DNA of 64,000 bases from an uncultured Granulosicoccaceae bacterium (lineage in GTDB: Bacteria; Pseudomonadota; Gammaproteobacteria; CALCKW01): contig CALCKW010000015.1 in assembly GCA_937965695.1 (NCBI GenBank), positions 1-64,000 of the forward strand, read 5' to 3'. This document shows, in pieces, positions 38,182 to 48,105 of this stretch. Under the pieces are notes generated by a model. The model was not told the origin of the DNA. It saw only the letters and a program-made list of their open reading frames with translations, and did not search any database. Each line of letters begins with the position of its first letter. Within the stretch, counting starts at the first letter, position 1. A program made the position numbers and the translations under genes.

Positions 38182-40737
38182 TTATTGGGTCACAGGTAGC
38201 GCTGTTACATTGATCGTAAAATTTCCTGTCGCTGTTTCTTCTTGGTCATCAACTACAAATCCAATAACAATCGTTTCTGTAGGGGCATCTGCTGCGCTCA
38301 CATATCGGATTACAGAGCCAACAAGCGATGTGCCAGCTGGCTGTGAACTAAGGCTATAAGTCAGAGTATCTTGATCTGGGTCATCACTGATATTTGCCAA
38401 ATCCAAGCTCGTCGTTTGCCCAGCTGTGAGGTCGCGCACGATGTTTCTAGTTGTCGGAGCACTATTTGGCACGGCACTGACAGTGACAGTAAACACACCT
38501 GTATCTGTGTCGGTGCCATCACTGACCCGGTAGGTGACACGGATAGTTGCGTCAGGACTGGTGGCGGCGGTGGTCACTCTAAGTGTTGTTCCGGTAAGCG
38601 TAGCACCAGCGGTGTTACCCACAAGGCTGTAAGTCAGGGTGTCGTTATCGTCGTCCTCCGCTAACGTTGCAAGATTAACCGTCGCCACTTCACCGGCGGT
38701 GATACTAGCGGATGAATTACTGATGGTTGGGGCGTTGTTTTGCCGCTCAGATATGACGACCGTCAGTGTACCTGTGGCGTTAGCTTCTCCATCGTTAACC
38801 CGATAGCGCACGACGATGGTCTGATCCTCATCATCTTCGTCACTAGTCACTGTCACTGTATTGTTACTGTTCAACGTTGCTGATGCTGGCGCGTTTAGCA
38901 ATCTGTATGTCAGTGAGTCTCCGTCGGCATCAGCAGTCAATGCGGTTAGATCAAAAACTGCAGTTCCTCCCGCTTGAATTGATCTTTCGTCGTCTGATGC
39001 TGTAGGTGGGGAGTTAACTTCTACGGCATTGACGACAACAGTGATCGTACCGGTATCCGAGCTACTGGCGTCCTCAACTCGGTAGACGACAGTAAAGCGG
39101 CGAACGGTTCTAGTTGCTGCCGTTCCAATATTTACTCTAGAGCCCGAGAGTGTGACGCCATTGATGTCACTGACCAAGCTGTATTCTAAGCTATCGCCAT
39201 CTGCGTCATTGCTCAGGTCAGAGAGGTCAATTCTGAGTGTTTCGCCTTGAGTAACTTCACGTGTCGTGTCGCTTGCAACAGGCGGCTCATTACTAAAAAT
39301 TCCCGCAACAGTGACAAACACGGTTGCTGAAGTGCTTTTCACAGGGCGCTGTACTGGGCCATTTAAGCCGCGGTCACTGACTGTCAAAGTCAGCTCGGTT
39401 GTGCCATTGGCAATTGGGTTTACACTGACTACGGCTGTGCCGTCGGCAGAAACGCCGCTGGGTGCAGTTGCTGTGGCTATGTTGGTCCGCGAGGATCTGA
39501 CAGCTAGTTGCAGTTGTTCAGCGGGTGTCTCACGGTCGTCAAGATCAACATCGAAGCTGACTAGGTTTGGGTCGCCGTTATTAAAATTATAATTACGCGT
39601 ACTCGGGGCATCGATAGTTGGTGCTTGGTTTGAACGTGCGACGAGAACGTCGATTGTACCGCTAGCTCTCGCACCGGCGATGTCCTGAACAGTGAAATCG
39701 AAGCTGTCTTCGCCAACATAATTCTCGTTTGGTGTGTAGCTGAGCTCCGTACCTGCAGGGTTTTGATTGGCGACTCCGTTACTCGGTGAATCAACCGAAA
39801 AGACCTTGAGGGTTTCGCCTTCGGGGTCGCGTGCAACAGATGTCACCGCAATTGAACCGCTACTATTCTCATCGACAATTAAAGTGTTGAAGTCTAGGAT
39901 TACGGGTGGATCGTTTTCACCTACGACTAAAATATTGACCGTTTTCGGTGTTGAAAGTTGGTCTCCGTCGCTGACGATATAGCTAAAGCTGTCAGTAGCA
40001 CCCGGCGCTAAACTGCCGCTAGCAACGTACTTAAAACCACCCAAATCATTAAGTGAGAACTCGATTGCACTGCTGGGGTTTGAATCGATGAAAGAGGTCA
40101 AACACGCTCCGGTTGTACCTAAGGGCGCGGTGGCGTAGTCAAAGTCATCACTAGCGCCACTCAGCACGCCACTGCCTGAAATGACTGCACAATTTTCATC
40201 AAACGCCGCGTTACTTGTCTCCAATGTCCCGCGATATTCCACCTGATAGTCATGGTCAATGGCTATTGGTGCGTCATTTACAGCTCTTAAACAGAGTACA
40301 ACGTCGCCGGAGTCTATTGCACCGTTGATGTCTTCGGCAATCACGTTATATTTCAAAGCGACCGATTGGCGCAATTGAGGAATCGTTGCCAAATACTTGT
40401 TATTTACAGTGTCATCCGCTCGAAATTGCAACGCACACTCCGAGGGATCCAGGCGTATGTCGCAGGCAGCGGCCAAAGTCATCGCACTATCAACTGGTGC
40501 TAAGTAATCGTTGCAGTTACCCGCTGCATCTGGGCCTTCTTGAAGTAAAACGAAATTGGTTTCTACAGCACCGTCGTCCGCAATGGTGATTTCGTAAACC
40601 TCGCGCTCGGTCAACAGAGCAGCATTCGCATCGAGCTGAATGTCGGGGTCAGAATTTGTTTGGCTACCCGTATCATCTACCCAAGAGCAGCCACTCATGG
40701 TGGTCACTGCGCAGAGTATAAGTAATTGATATTTCAT
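38182..40737 (-). CDS. Lipoprotein with tandem Ig/cadherin-like repeats
   Basis: Lipobox LCAVTTMSGC; start at 40737 (MKYQLLILC); repeated D.DGDSLxYxL...V.Y.V.D....TG...V.V modules. Confidence 0.8.
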   Translation of the reverse strand: MKYQLLILCAVTTMSGCSWVDDTGSQTNSDPDIQLDANAALLTEREVYEITIADDGAVETNFVLLQEGPDAAGNCNDYLAPVDSAMTLAAACDIRLDPSECALQFRADDTVNNKYLATIPQLRQSVALKYNVIAEDINGAIDSGDVVLCLRAVNDAPIAIDHDYQVEYRGTLETSNAAFDENCAVISGSGVLSGASDDFDYATAPLGTTGACLTSFIDSNPSSAIEFSLNDLGGFKYVASGSLAPGATDSFSYIVSDGDQLSTPKTVNILVVGENDPPVILDFNTLIVDENSSGSIAVTSVARDPEGETLKVFSVDSPSNGVANQNPAGTELSYTPNENYVGEDSFDFTVQDIAGARASGTIDVLVARSNQAPTIDAPSTRNYNFNNGDPNLVSFDVDLDDRETPAEQLQLAVRSSRTNIATATAPSGVSADGTAVVSVNPIANGTTELTLTVSDRGLNGPVQRPVKSTSATVFVTVAGIFSNEPPVASDTTREVTQGETLRIDLSDLSNDADGDSLEYSLVSDINGVTLSGSRVNIGTAATRTVRRFTVVYRVEDASSSDTGTITVVVNAVEVNSPPTASDDERSIQAGGTAVFDLTALTADADGDSLTYRLLNAPASATLNSNNTVTVTSDEDDEDQTIVVRYRVNDGEANATGTLTVVISERQNNAPTISNSSASITAGEVATVNLATLAEDDDNDTLTYSLVGNTAGATLTGTTLRVTTAATSPDATIRVTYRVSDGTDTDTGVFTVTVSAVPNSAPTTRNIVRDLTAGQTTSLDLANISDDPDQDTLTYSLSSQPAGTSLVGSVIRYVSAADAPTETIVIGFVVDDQEETATGNFTINVTALPVTQ
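38185..39292 (-). repeat. Four degenerate ~90-aa tandem protein repeats (coding)
   Basis: Repeats beginning NEPPVASDTTREVTQGE, SPPTASDDERSIQAGG, NAPTISNSSASITAGE, SAPTTRNIVRDLTAGQ. Confidence 0.7.
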
Positions 40738-40786
40738 AATCTCTTTATACCAGCTCATTTTGGCTACAAGCGAAAAAATAACTTTG

Positions 40787-40810
40787 AAAGTGAGAAGTAG
40801 TTCTCACTTT
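40787..40810 (-). other. Perfect hairpin AAAGTGAGAA-CTAC-TTCTCACTTT between two minus-strand genes
   Basis: 10-bp arms with 4-nt loop, read directly; no immediate U-run. Confidence 0.6.
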
Positions 40811-40820
40811 GGGGCTTCAG

Positions 40821-41138
40821 TCAGTTTTTTTGAGACGGGGCTCGCAAAAAACGTAACCAATTTTCTAGCGCATGAGCAAAATCTGAACGACTTAAGCGTC
40901 GATCTGGGATCGAGTCGTCAAACTGGTTGCTCAGGCACACTGTTTTGGGATCAATGCTTAGAGAGTAAGCATTGCCATTAAATTCCGCTTCTTGCGGAAG
41001 CTTCAGCAGAGACAACAAGTCTTCTGCGATTTCTACAGAGTCTTGAATATCAGATTCCAAAAACGCTGCGAGTCGGACGTCTTCACCCTTTGCCCGCGGT
41101 GCACCGTCCTCATCGCGATAAAATTGCAGCTCGCTCAT
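40821..41138 (-). CDS. YacL/UPF0231-like protein, candidate immunity protein
   Basis: LQFYRDEDGAPRAKGEDVRLAAFLESDIQ...GNAYSLSIDPKTVCLSNQFDD...FAHALENWLRFL resembles YacL pattern; starts 1 nt after EndoU stop. Confidence 0.5.
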   Translation of the reverse strand: MSELQFYRDEDGAPRAKGEDVRLAAFLESDIQDSVEIAEDLLSLLKLPQEAEFNGNAYSLSIDPKTVCLSNQFDDSIPDRRLSRSDFAHALENWLRFLRAPSQKN

Positions 41139-41139
41139 A

Positions 41140-41703
41140 TCAATCTCTCACGTAGATAGGAAAGGCGGTGTTGATGTCACCTTTGGAAAGGGTATAACCC
41201 TCTATCTGGAAATTATGACCTGACGGTCCTCGCCATGGTTGAGCCTTCGGATTATTGCTGTTTTTGTAGGCGTGTAAAACAGCATCGATGACGTCTTGGC
41301 GACTCATGCTGTCGGGGAAAAAACTTGAAAATTTTTGTTGCCAACGGTTTCCGTCTCTCACTTCGATCGTGGCGGTATACACACCCACGCGATTGGCTTT
41401 GGACTTTAACTTTACGACGCGTGCAGTACTGGGGTCTTGACCATTTGGGCGAGAGTGGAAGCCTACAGGCTTGCCTTTGCGATTTATTTCGCCGTCAAAA
41501 ATATGCCATTGGTTTATTGCTGGCCGCGAATTGCTCCACTGCGGAGAATGTCCGGCTGGCGATGAACTATTAGCGCCTGAATTAGCTTGTTGTGTGCCCT
41601 GTTGGCTACCTAGAAGCCTTTGGCCAATCTCGGCGTAGTTGGAACCCAAAGCAATGAGTACCAACGCGACCAATGATATGAGGTTTTTCTTAGTTAGCTT
41701 CAT
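41140..41703 (-). CDS. Exported/anchored EndoU-like nuclease domain protein
   Basis: N-terminal TM/signal; INQWHIFDGEINRKGKPVGFHSRPNG...ARVV...VGVYTATIEV...FFPDSMSRQDVIDAVLHAYKN...GHNFQIEGYTLSKGDINTAFPIYV. Confidence 0.75.
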   Translation of the reverse strand: MKLTKKNLISLVALVLIALGSNYAEIGQRLLGSQQGTQQANSGANSSSPAGHSPQWSNSRPAINQWHIFDGEINRKGKPVGFHSRPNGQDPSTARVVKLKSKANRVGVYTATIEVRDGNRWQQKFSSFFPDSMSRQDVIDAVLHAYKNSNNPKAQPWRGPSGHNFQIEGYTLSKGDINTAFPIYVRD

Positions 41704-41905
41704 GGACTAAACATCGCTTCAAGCATGGTGAGAAAGAAGGTTTACTTTAACATTCGGTGGGCGATAGGGGTTTACAATGCAGATAAGGTTTTTCCTTCGT
41801 TTCTAAAACAGGCAGACAATTTCACAATACTAAGACTTTATAGTTTGGCTTTCCTTACCTCAAATCGAAAAAATACGAATTTGGTATCGCTTACTCACAG
41901 GTGAA

Positions 41906-43282
41906 ATGGATATGGATCATGTCATTGAGCATATAAAAAGCAGACGTGAAGAAAATCTCCAGCGACTGTACCAATTGCTACGGATTCCCTCGGTCAGTGC
42001 CGACCCCGCAGCCAAGAATTATGTGCAAGCTTGTGCTGAAAAAGTGCAGCAACAGTTGATTGAAGCTGGACTGCAGGGTGTTCGCCTATTGCCAAGTGCA
42101 GGCAATCCCGCTGTTTATGGTGAAATTATACTCGGCGATGATCGGCCTACAGTATTGGTCTATGGGCACTATGATGTGCAGCCAGCTGACCCACTAGAAT
42201 TGTGGGAAAGTGATCCGTTTGAGCCGGTTGTTCGCGACGGCAAAATATTTGCGCGCGGATCCAGTGACGACAAGGGTCAATTCTTTATGCATATAGCTGC
42301 AATTTCTTCGATGATTGCGTGCGACACCTTGCCCTGTAACGTCAAATTCTTAATAGAAGGGGAGGAAGAGGTTGGCTCAGTTCATCTCGCCGATATCGTA
42401 GAGGCAAACCGCGAGCTATTAGTTGCTGATACTTTGCTCGTGTCAGATACCAGTATGGTTTCTAATGATGTTCCTTCGATAACAACCGGCGTGCGCGGCA
42501 TGACCTATCTCGAGGTTACCGTTACGGGGCCCAACCGCGACTTGCATTCAGGCATGTACGGTGGCGCCGTGGTCAATCCTATTAATGCCTTGTGTCAGAT
42601 GGTTGCGAGCTTGCATGATGATCAAGGCAGAGTGGCGGTGCCAGGGTTTTACAATGAAGTCATTCCTCTGAGTAATAGCGAGCGAGCTGGCTACGCAGAT
42701 GTTCCATTCGATACCGCTGCATACTGCGCCGAACTGGGTGTTGAGGCCCTAGGTGGCGAACCCGACTATGCGCCCCTTGAGCGTGTTGGCGGTAGGCCCA
42801 CCTTAGATGTGAATGGTATCTGGGGAGGCTATATGGGCGAAGGTGCCAAAACAGTGATCGCTTCACAAGCACACGCAAAAATATCTATGCGTTTAGTGCC
42901 TAATCAAAGCTCGAATGAAATTACAACCCTGTTTAAAGATCACTTTGAGAGTTTGGCCATCGCTGGTACGACCATAGATGTTACTTACTTGCACGGTGGA
43001 GAACCTGGGCTTATGCCCTTGGATTCGTTGGCGTACCAAGCCGCTAGTAAAGCCTATGAAAAGACCTTCGCTAAGGTTCCACTGCCACTGCGTTCGGGTG
43101 GATCGATACCACTGGTTAGCATGTTCAAAGATAAGCTGGGGCTGGAAACTATCATGATGGGTTTTGGGTTAGACAGCGATGCCATTCATTCGCCCAACGA
43201 GAGTTATGGTGTTTTTAATTTTCATCGTGGTACCGAGACTATTGCTTGGTTCCATCACTACTTTTCTATCGCCGTAAAATAG
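41906..43282 (+). CDS. M20 family dipeptidase/metallopeptidase
   Basis: VLVYGHYDVQPADPLELWESDPFEP, FARGSSDDKGQFFMHI, EGEEEVGS; start may be MDMDHV or MDHV. Confidence 0.93.
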   Translation: MDMDHVIEHIKSRREENLQRLYQLLRIPSVSADPAAKNYVQACAEKVQQQLIEAGLQGVRLLPSAGNPAVYGEIILGDDRPTVLVYGHYDVQPADPLELWESDPFEPVVRDGKIFARGSSDDKGQFFMHIAAISSMIACDTLPCNVKFLIEGEEEVGSVHLADIVEANRELLVADTLLVSDTSMVSNDVPSITTGVRGMTYLEVTVTGPNRDLHSGMYGGAVVNPINALCQMVASLHDDQGRVAVPGFYNEVIPLSNSERAGYADVPFDTAAYCAELGVEALGGEPDYAPLERVGGRPTLDVNGIWGGYMGEGAKTVIASQAHAKISMRLVPNQSSNEITTLFKDHFESLAIAGTTIDVTYLHGGEPGLMPLDSLAYQAASKAYEKTFAKVPLPLRSGGSIPLVSMFKDKLGLETIMMGFGLDSDAIHSPNESYGVFNFHRGTETIAWFHHYFSIAVK

Positions 43283-43300
43283 CTTTCCGAGACACACTTA

Positions 43301-44521
43301 ATGACCGCAACTAAGGCGCCCACGGGTGCGCTCAACAAGGACGTGATTTTACTGTCCTTGTGCCAGGCGATGATGACAAGTACCAATTCACTGGTGGTTG
43401 CTTGCTCCGCACTTGTAGGAATGTCGCTGGCGAGTGATCCCCTGCTAGGAACCTTGCCTGCCGCTTTGCAGCATCTGTTCACGATGCTTAGCACGATGCC
43501 GGCGTCGCTGATGATGGCTCAAGTGGGCAGGCGAGCTGGGTTTGCCATTGCTTCTTGCATCGGAATCGCGGGAGGTTATTTGGCTTGGCTGGGAATTGTT
43601 CAACATGATTTCTTGATTTTCGCTGCTGGCACAGCCCTGTTCGGCGTGCACAATGGCTTCGGTAATTTCTATCGCTTTGCCGCCGTAGAAGCAGCGCCTA
43701 TCACGGTTAAAAACAGAGCTATCTCCTATGTTTTGGCTGGTGGCGTGCTGGCTGCGGTGCTAGGGCCCAATATAGCGAGTTGGACTCGTTTGTCGATTGC
43801 AGATGCCCCTTTTGCGGGCAGTTTTATGGCAGTTATGGGATTATATTTTTTTGCTCTGCTCGCGATCTCGCAGCTCAGCTCAAGATTAAATCAACCAGCT
43901 GTTTTAGGCGAGCAGCAGGGAGGACGTCCTCTGCGTGAAATTGCGAGGCAGCCTCTATTTCGCATCGCAGTTGTTATAGGTGCAGCGGGGTTCTCATTGA
44001 TGGTCTTGCTAATGACTGCGACTCCACTTGCAATGGCTGCGCATCAACATCCTTTTTCAGATACTGCCATCGTGATTCAATTTCATGTCTTGGCAATGTT
44101 TCTGCCTTCGTTTTTTACCGGTAGTTTAATAGAGCGATTTGGCATTCGAAAAATCATGTCTCTGGGAGTGTTTTTGGGATTAGCCACGACGGCTACTGCG
44201 TTGGCTGGCACAGGATTCTGGTGGTTTTGGTCAGCGTTGGTGTTGCTAGGCCTCAGTTGGAACTTTATGTTTGTGTCGGCCACGAGTTTACTCACCGAAT
44301 GTTATAGACCTGAAGAAAAAGCGCGAGTGCAGGCTATAAATGATTTTTGCATTTTTAGTTGTGTCGGTCTGTGTGCATTTGGAGCGGGTGCGATGCAAAG
44401 TTTCTTTGGGTGGGGTCTACTCTGTATATTAGCCATTCCGCTATATTTACTTGCGGGGTTTGCAGTCTCTCGATTACCTCCGCGCGAGCTGCGAAAAATT
44501 TTGTTGAAAAAGGCTAGCTGA
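43301..44521 (+). CDS. MFS transporter
   Basis: 12-TM-like hydrophobic protein; FFTGSLIERFGIRKIMSLG motif. Confidence 0.88.
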   Translation: MTATKAPTGALNKDVILLSLCQAMMTSTNSLVVACSALVGMSLASDPLLGTLPAALQHLFTMLSTMPASLMMAQVGRRAGFAIASCIGIAGGYLAWLGIVQHDFLIFAAGTALFGVHNGFGNFYRFAAVEAAPITVKNRAISYVLAGGVLAAVLGPNIASWTRLSIADAPFAGSFMAVMGLYFFALLAISQLSSRLNQPAVLGEQQGGRPLREIARQPLFRIAVVIGAAGFSLMVLLMTATPLAMAAHQHPFSDTAIVIQFHVLAMFLPSFFTGSLIERFGIRKIMSLGVFLGLATTATALAGTGFWWFWSALVLLGLSWNFMFVSATSLLTECYRPEEKARVQAINDFCIFSCVGLCAFGAGAMQSFFGWGLLCILAIPLYLLAGFAVSRLPPRELRKILLKKAS

Positions 44522-46581
44522 TGACTGAATTTTTGCGCACAACTTGCCCGCATGATTGCCCAAGTGCTTGTGGCTTGTTAGTCGAACGTGTGGATGGTAC
44601 CCGGATTGCACGCGTGAAAGGGGATCCTGCGCACGATTATACTCGTGGCGTTATTTGCGGCAAAGTATCTCGATACCAAGAGCGTAATCACCACAGCGAA
44701 CGATTGACTGAGCCATTAAAACGCGTCGGTGCTAAAGGCGTTGGGATGGAATCCTTCGCTCCAATTAGCTGGGACGAAGCGTTGGATCGTGTCGCTTCTG
44801 AATTTAATTCGGCAACTGCAAATTTCGGAGCCGAATCTATTTGGCCTTATAAATATGCCGGCACGATGGGCCTGATTCAGCAAAATGCCATTGAGCGGTT
44901 GCGCAGCCTAGCCGGATATTCTCTACAAAAAGATACAATATGTGTCGGTCTGAGTGGCCCCGGGTCAACAGTTGGTTCGGGTATGCGGCGGGGTGTCGAT
45001 CCACGAGAAATAGCTGAGTCTGAGTTGGTCGTTTTATGGGGCTGTAACGCTGTGCACACTCAGGTCAATGTGATGCATTTTGTCGCGCAAGCTCGTAAGC
45101 AAGGTGCGCAGTTGGTGGTTGTTGACCCTTATCGAAATGCAACTGCGGATAAAGCAGATATTCACCTAATGCTTAAGCCAGGCTCTGATGCTGCGCTGGC
45201 TTGCGCCGTGATGCAAGTCATGATCGCGGAAGGGCTAGCTGATTCCTCGTACCTTGAAAAATACACGGATGCCGACCCAGATTTCTACCAACATATTGCT
45301 AGCCGAACTCCTGAGTGGGCTTCAGGGATTACGGGGTTGGATGCAGGGACTATTCGTCGATTCGCCCGACTCTATGGAAAAACTAAACGCAGCTTTATTC
45401 GCTTGGGCTATGGTCACAGCCGTTCGCGCAACGGCGCCATGAGCATGCACGCGGCTATGTGTTTGCCAGCCGTTAGTGGGGCGTGGCAATACCGTGGTGG
45501 TGGTGCCCTGCAAGGCACTGGAGTAGCACAATTTGATATGGACAAGCTCAGAGCGCGTGATCGAGCTGTAGCGGGCGTACGTGAGCTAGATCAATCGAGA
45601 ATCGGACCGATTTTGGATGGCAGTGGTGCTGAGATGCAAGGTGCCACACCTGTGAAGTGCTTGTTGATTCAAAATACTAACCCGATGGTGGTAGCGCCTG
45701 CTTCTACACAAGTTCACGCAGGATTTAATCGTGAAGATTTGTTTATTTGTGTGCATGAACAGTTTATGACTGAAACTGCAGCAATGGCAGATATTGTGTT
45801 ACCGGCCACAACCTTTGTCGAACACGATGATATTTACATATCCAATGGACATACATTTATAGGGTTGGGCCCAAAGCTTATTGACGGCCCTGGCGAAGCA
45901 AAACCCAATAGCTGGGTGATTTCAAAATTAGCAGAGCGCTTAGGCATAGACGATCGAGATTTTACGCTAAGCGATACGCAGATGATTGATGAGCTGTTGG
46001 CGTATTCTAACTACCCAGCTGTGGCAACATTTGAAGACGGTGTGCGTTTGGATTGTGCTTTCTCCGAGGACAAAGCGCATTTTAGGGATGGTTTTGACCA
46101 CCCAGACAAGCGCTTTCACTTCCATGCAGACTGGGCGGCTGTGGGTGATAGTGAGGGTGTGTTGCCTGCGCTGCCAGATTATGTCCCACTGATTGAAAAG
46201 GAGAGTGCTAGTCACCCTTTTCGATTGGTTACGGCCCCAGCACGCTGGTTTCTTAATAGTTCGTTTACTGAAGTCGAAAATGGAAAGCGGCGTGAAGGTG
46301 GTGCGCCTCACGCATTGGTGCACCCAGAAGATTTAGAGAGCCTTGGTATTTCGCCAAATTCTGATCTTCTCATCGGCAATGACCGAGCAGAGTTGCAGTT
46401 ACAGGCGCGCGCCTTTGAAGGACTGCAACGCGGTGTTGTCGTTGTGCATAGCTTATGGCCTGGGCACACGTTTAAAAATGGATTGGGTGTGAACGCATTG
46501 GTAGGTGCAGATTCCCCACCGCCCAATGGCGGTGCCGCCTTTCACGACACTGCTGTCTGGTTGCGGCCCATCATTGCCTAG
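44521..46581 (+). CDS. Molybdopterin-dependent oxidoreductase
   Basis: N-terminal CPHDCPSACGLLV...GVICGK [4Fe-4S] motif; LVVVDPYRNATADKADIHLMLKPGSDAALACAVM. Confidence 0.92.
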   Translation: MTEFLRTTCPHDCPSACGLLVERVDGTRIARVKGDPAHDYTRGVICGKVSRYQERNHHSERLTEPLKRVGAKGVGMESFAPISWDEALDRVASEFNSATANFGAESIWPYKYAGTMGLIQQNAIERLRSLAGYSLQKDTICVGLSGPGSTVGSGMRRGVDPREIAESELVVLWGCNAVHTQVNVMHFVAQARKQGAQLVVVDPYRNATADKADIHLMLKPGSDAALACAVMQVMIAEGLADSSYLEKYTDADPDFYQHIASRTPEWASGITGLDAGTIRRFARLYGKTKRSFIRLGYGHSRSRNGAMSMHAAMCLPAVSGAWQYRGGGALQGTGVAQFDMDKLRARDRAVAGVRELDQSRIGPILDGSGAEMQGATPVKCLLIQNTNPMVVAPASTQVHAGFNREDLFICVHEQFMTETAAMADIVLPATTFVEHDDIYISNGHTFIGLGPKLIDGPGEAKPNSWVISKLAERLGIDDRDFTLSDTQMIDELLAYSNYPAVATFEDGVRLDCAFSEDKAHFRDGFDHPDKRFHFHADWAAVGDSEGVLPALPDYVPLIEKESASHPFRLVTAPARWFLNSSFTEVENGKRREGGAPHALVHPEDLESLGISPNSDLLIGNDRAELQLQARAFEGLQRGVVVVHSLWPGHTFKNGLGVNALVGADSPPPNGGAAFHDTAVWLRPIIA

Positions 46582-47021
46582 GCGGACTAGATCGATGAAA
46601 AAACACTGGCTCTGCGAGATTTTAAATCAGGCTCTAGGGAGACTTAGATTGTGGCTTGTTCGCGCCGTCGCTGCGCTAAATTCGACCTGCCACGTTGCAT
46701 ATCTAGCCGATAGCACCAATATTGCCGTCGATTCTCACCTTGCTGGGTCCAAGCTTTTCTCACTGACTAGGCATTATCAGAGGATCTCTGGATCTGATAT
46801 TTGTTTCTCAGCCCATTGATTAGTAGGGGATTTTCCGGCTTTCATCTCGCATGGCGAGTTGTACACTGCCACGGCTGCTATCAATGGCGATTGTTTTAGC
46901 ACGCATCCTTTGGTGTTGGCTCTTGCGTGAAGGAAAATTTAATGTCTGCAGTCGCGTCTTTGATGCGATAGCGGTAAACTAGAATCATCTTGATCTAAGC
47001 ATATTTACTGAGGAAAAAATA

Positions 47022-47366
47022 ATGGAAAGTGCAACTCACCCGGCAGCGGGCGCAGTGCAAAAGAACTACGTTTGGCTAACATTGGGTTTTTTCTTGCCCG
47101 TTTTCACTTTTTACGCGGTCTACACAATTTTTCAGTCGCGTGACTCAGTCAAAGGCTCTTGGCTAGAAACTCACACCGATTACCAGATTCGTTTGGTTTC
47201 TGTGGTAGCTGTCACGCTAGCTTTCGGCATTGTGATGGGGGCGTTGCACTGGGGGTTCCTCGGCCTTATCGCTTTCGGTTTCTTGTTTATGTGGTACGTG
47301 CTGCGCATTGCCAAGGGCTGGAGTAAGTTGGGCGTTGGCGAATCTGCCGATGCCGGTTGGATCTAG
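47022..47366 (+). CDS. Small integral membrane protein (DUF4870-like)
   Basis: 114 aa, ~3 TM; family assignment tentative. Confidence 0.55.
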   Translation: MESATHPAAGAVQKNYVWLTLGFFLPVFTFYAVYTIFQSRDSVKGSWLETHTDYQIRLVSVVAVTLAFGIVMGALHWGFLGLIAFGFLFMWYVLRIAKGWSKLGVGESADAGWI

Positions 47367-48057
47367 ATCTCGTCGAGCTGGCATACCGACCAGCTCCCTA
47401 GATGCCAAGAGCTGGTCCGCTCAGTTGGATCAGCTTTTTTCTGCCCACACCGATCCGGATCGTGGACAACAAATGTCGCGCTACATGCGCGATCAATATT
47501 CCTTTCATGGATTGTCTTCCACTCGCCGCCGCGAACTGCAAAAGCTGCACGAGCAGAGGGTCGGTTTGCCCCAAGACCCCGTAGCTACCGCTCATGCACT
47601 CTGGGCGTTAACAGCGCGTGAGTGTCAGCTCGCCGGTGTGGATGTTATTAATCGGGCAGCTAACCGGCTAGATGCGGAAGTTCTTTCCGCCCATATTGCT
47701 CAGTTAGTGCAGACGAAATCGTGGTGGGACACGGTGGATATGTTGGCAACCAATGCGCTCGGCGTTGCTTTTAGACAGCAATCCTGTCAACAGAAATATC
47801 TAACGGAATTCCGACAATCGCCCAATTTTTGGATGCGCCGCAGTGCACTCATTTTTCAATTGAAATATCGTGAAAATATTGACCTTGAACTTTTGTTCGC
47901 TATCGTAGATGAAAACTTAGGTAGCCAAGAATTCTTTATTAACAAAGCTATTGGTTGGGCTTTACGTCAACATGCAAGGATCGATAGAAAAGCAGTAGAG
48001 AACTTTGTAGCGTCAAGAGATCTTGCTGCTTTATCTAGGCGAGAGGCATTGCGTTAG
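47350..48057 (+). CDS. DNA alkylation repair (AlkD-like) protein
   Basis: MSRYMRDQYSFHGLSSTRRRELQKL, KSWWDTVDMLATNALG, FWMRRSALIFQLKY, INKAIGWALRQHARID. Confidence 0.85.
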   Translation: MPVGSRSRRAGIPTSSLDAKSWSAQLDQLFSAHTDPDRGQQMSRYMRDQYSFHGLSSTRRRELQKLHEQRVGLPQDPVATAHALWALTARECQLAGVDVINRAANRLDAEVLSAHIAQLVQTKSWWDTVDMLATNALGVAFRQQSCQQKYLTEFRQSPNFWMRRSALIFQLKYRENIDLELLFAIVDENLGSQEFFINKAIGWALRQHARIDRKAVENFVASRDLAALSRREALR

Positions 48058-48105
48058 AAATTGTCACTATTTTCTTGGATCGCTCTCAAGTCAAAAGGCA
48101 AAAAT

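Noticed and set aside
46582-47021. 440-bp gap after the molybdopterin oxidoreductase gene, considered for a missed gene or RNA
   Set aside because: Only a short ORF (46505-46819) overlapping the oxidoreductase end; no convincing motif, terminator or RNA structure.
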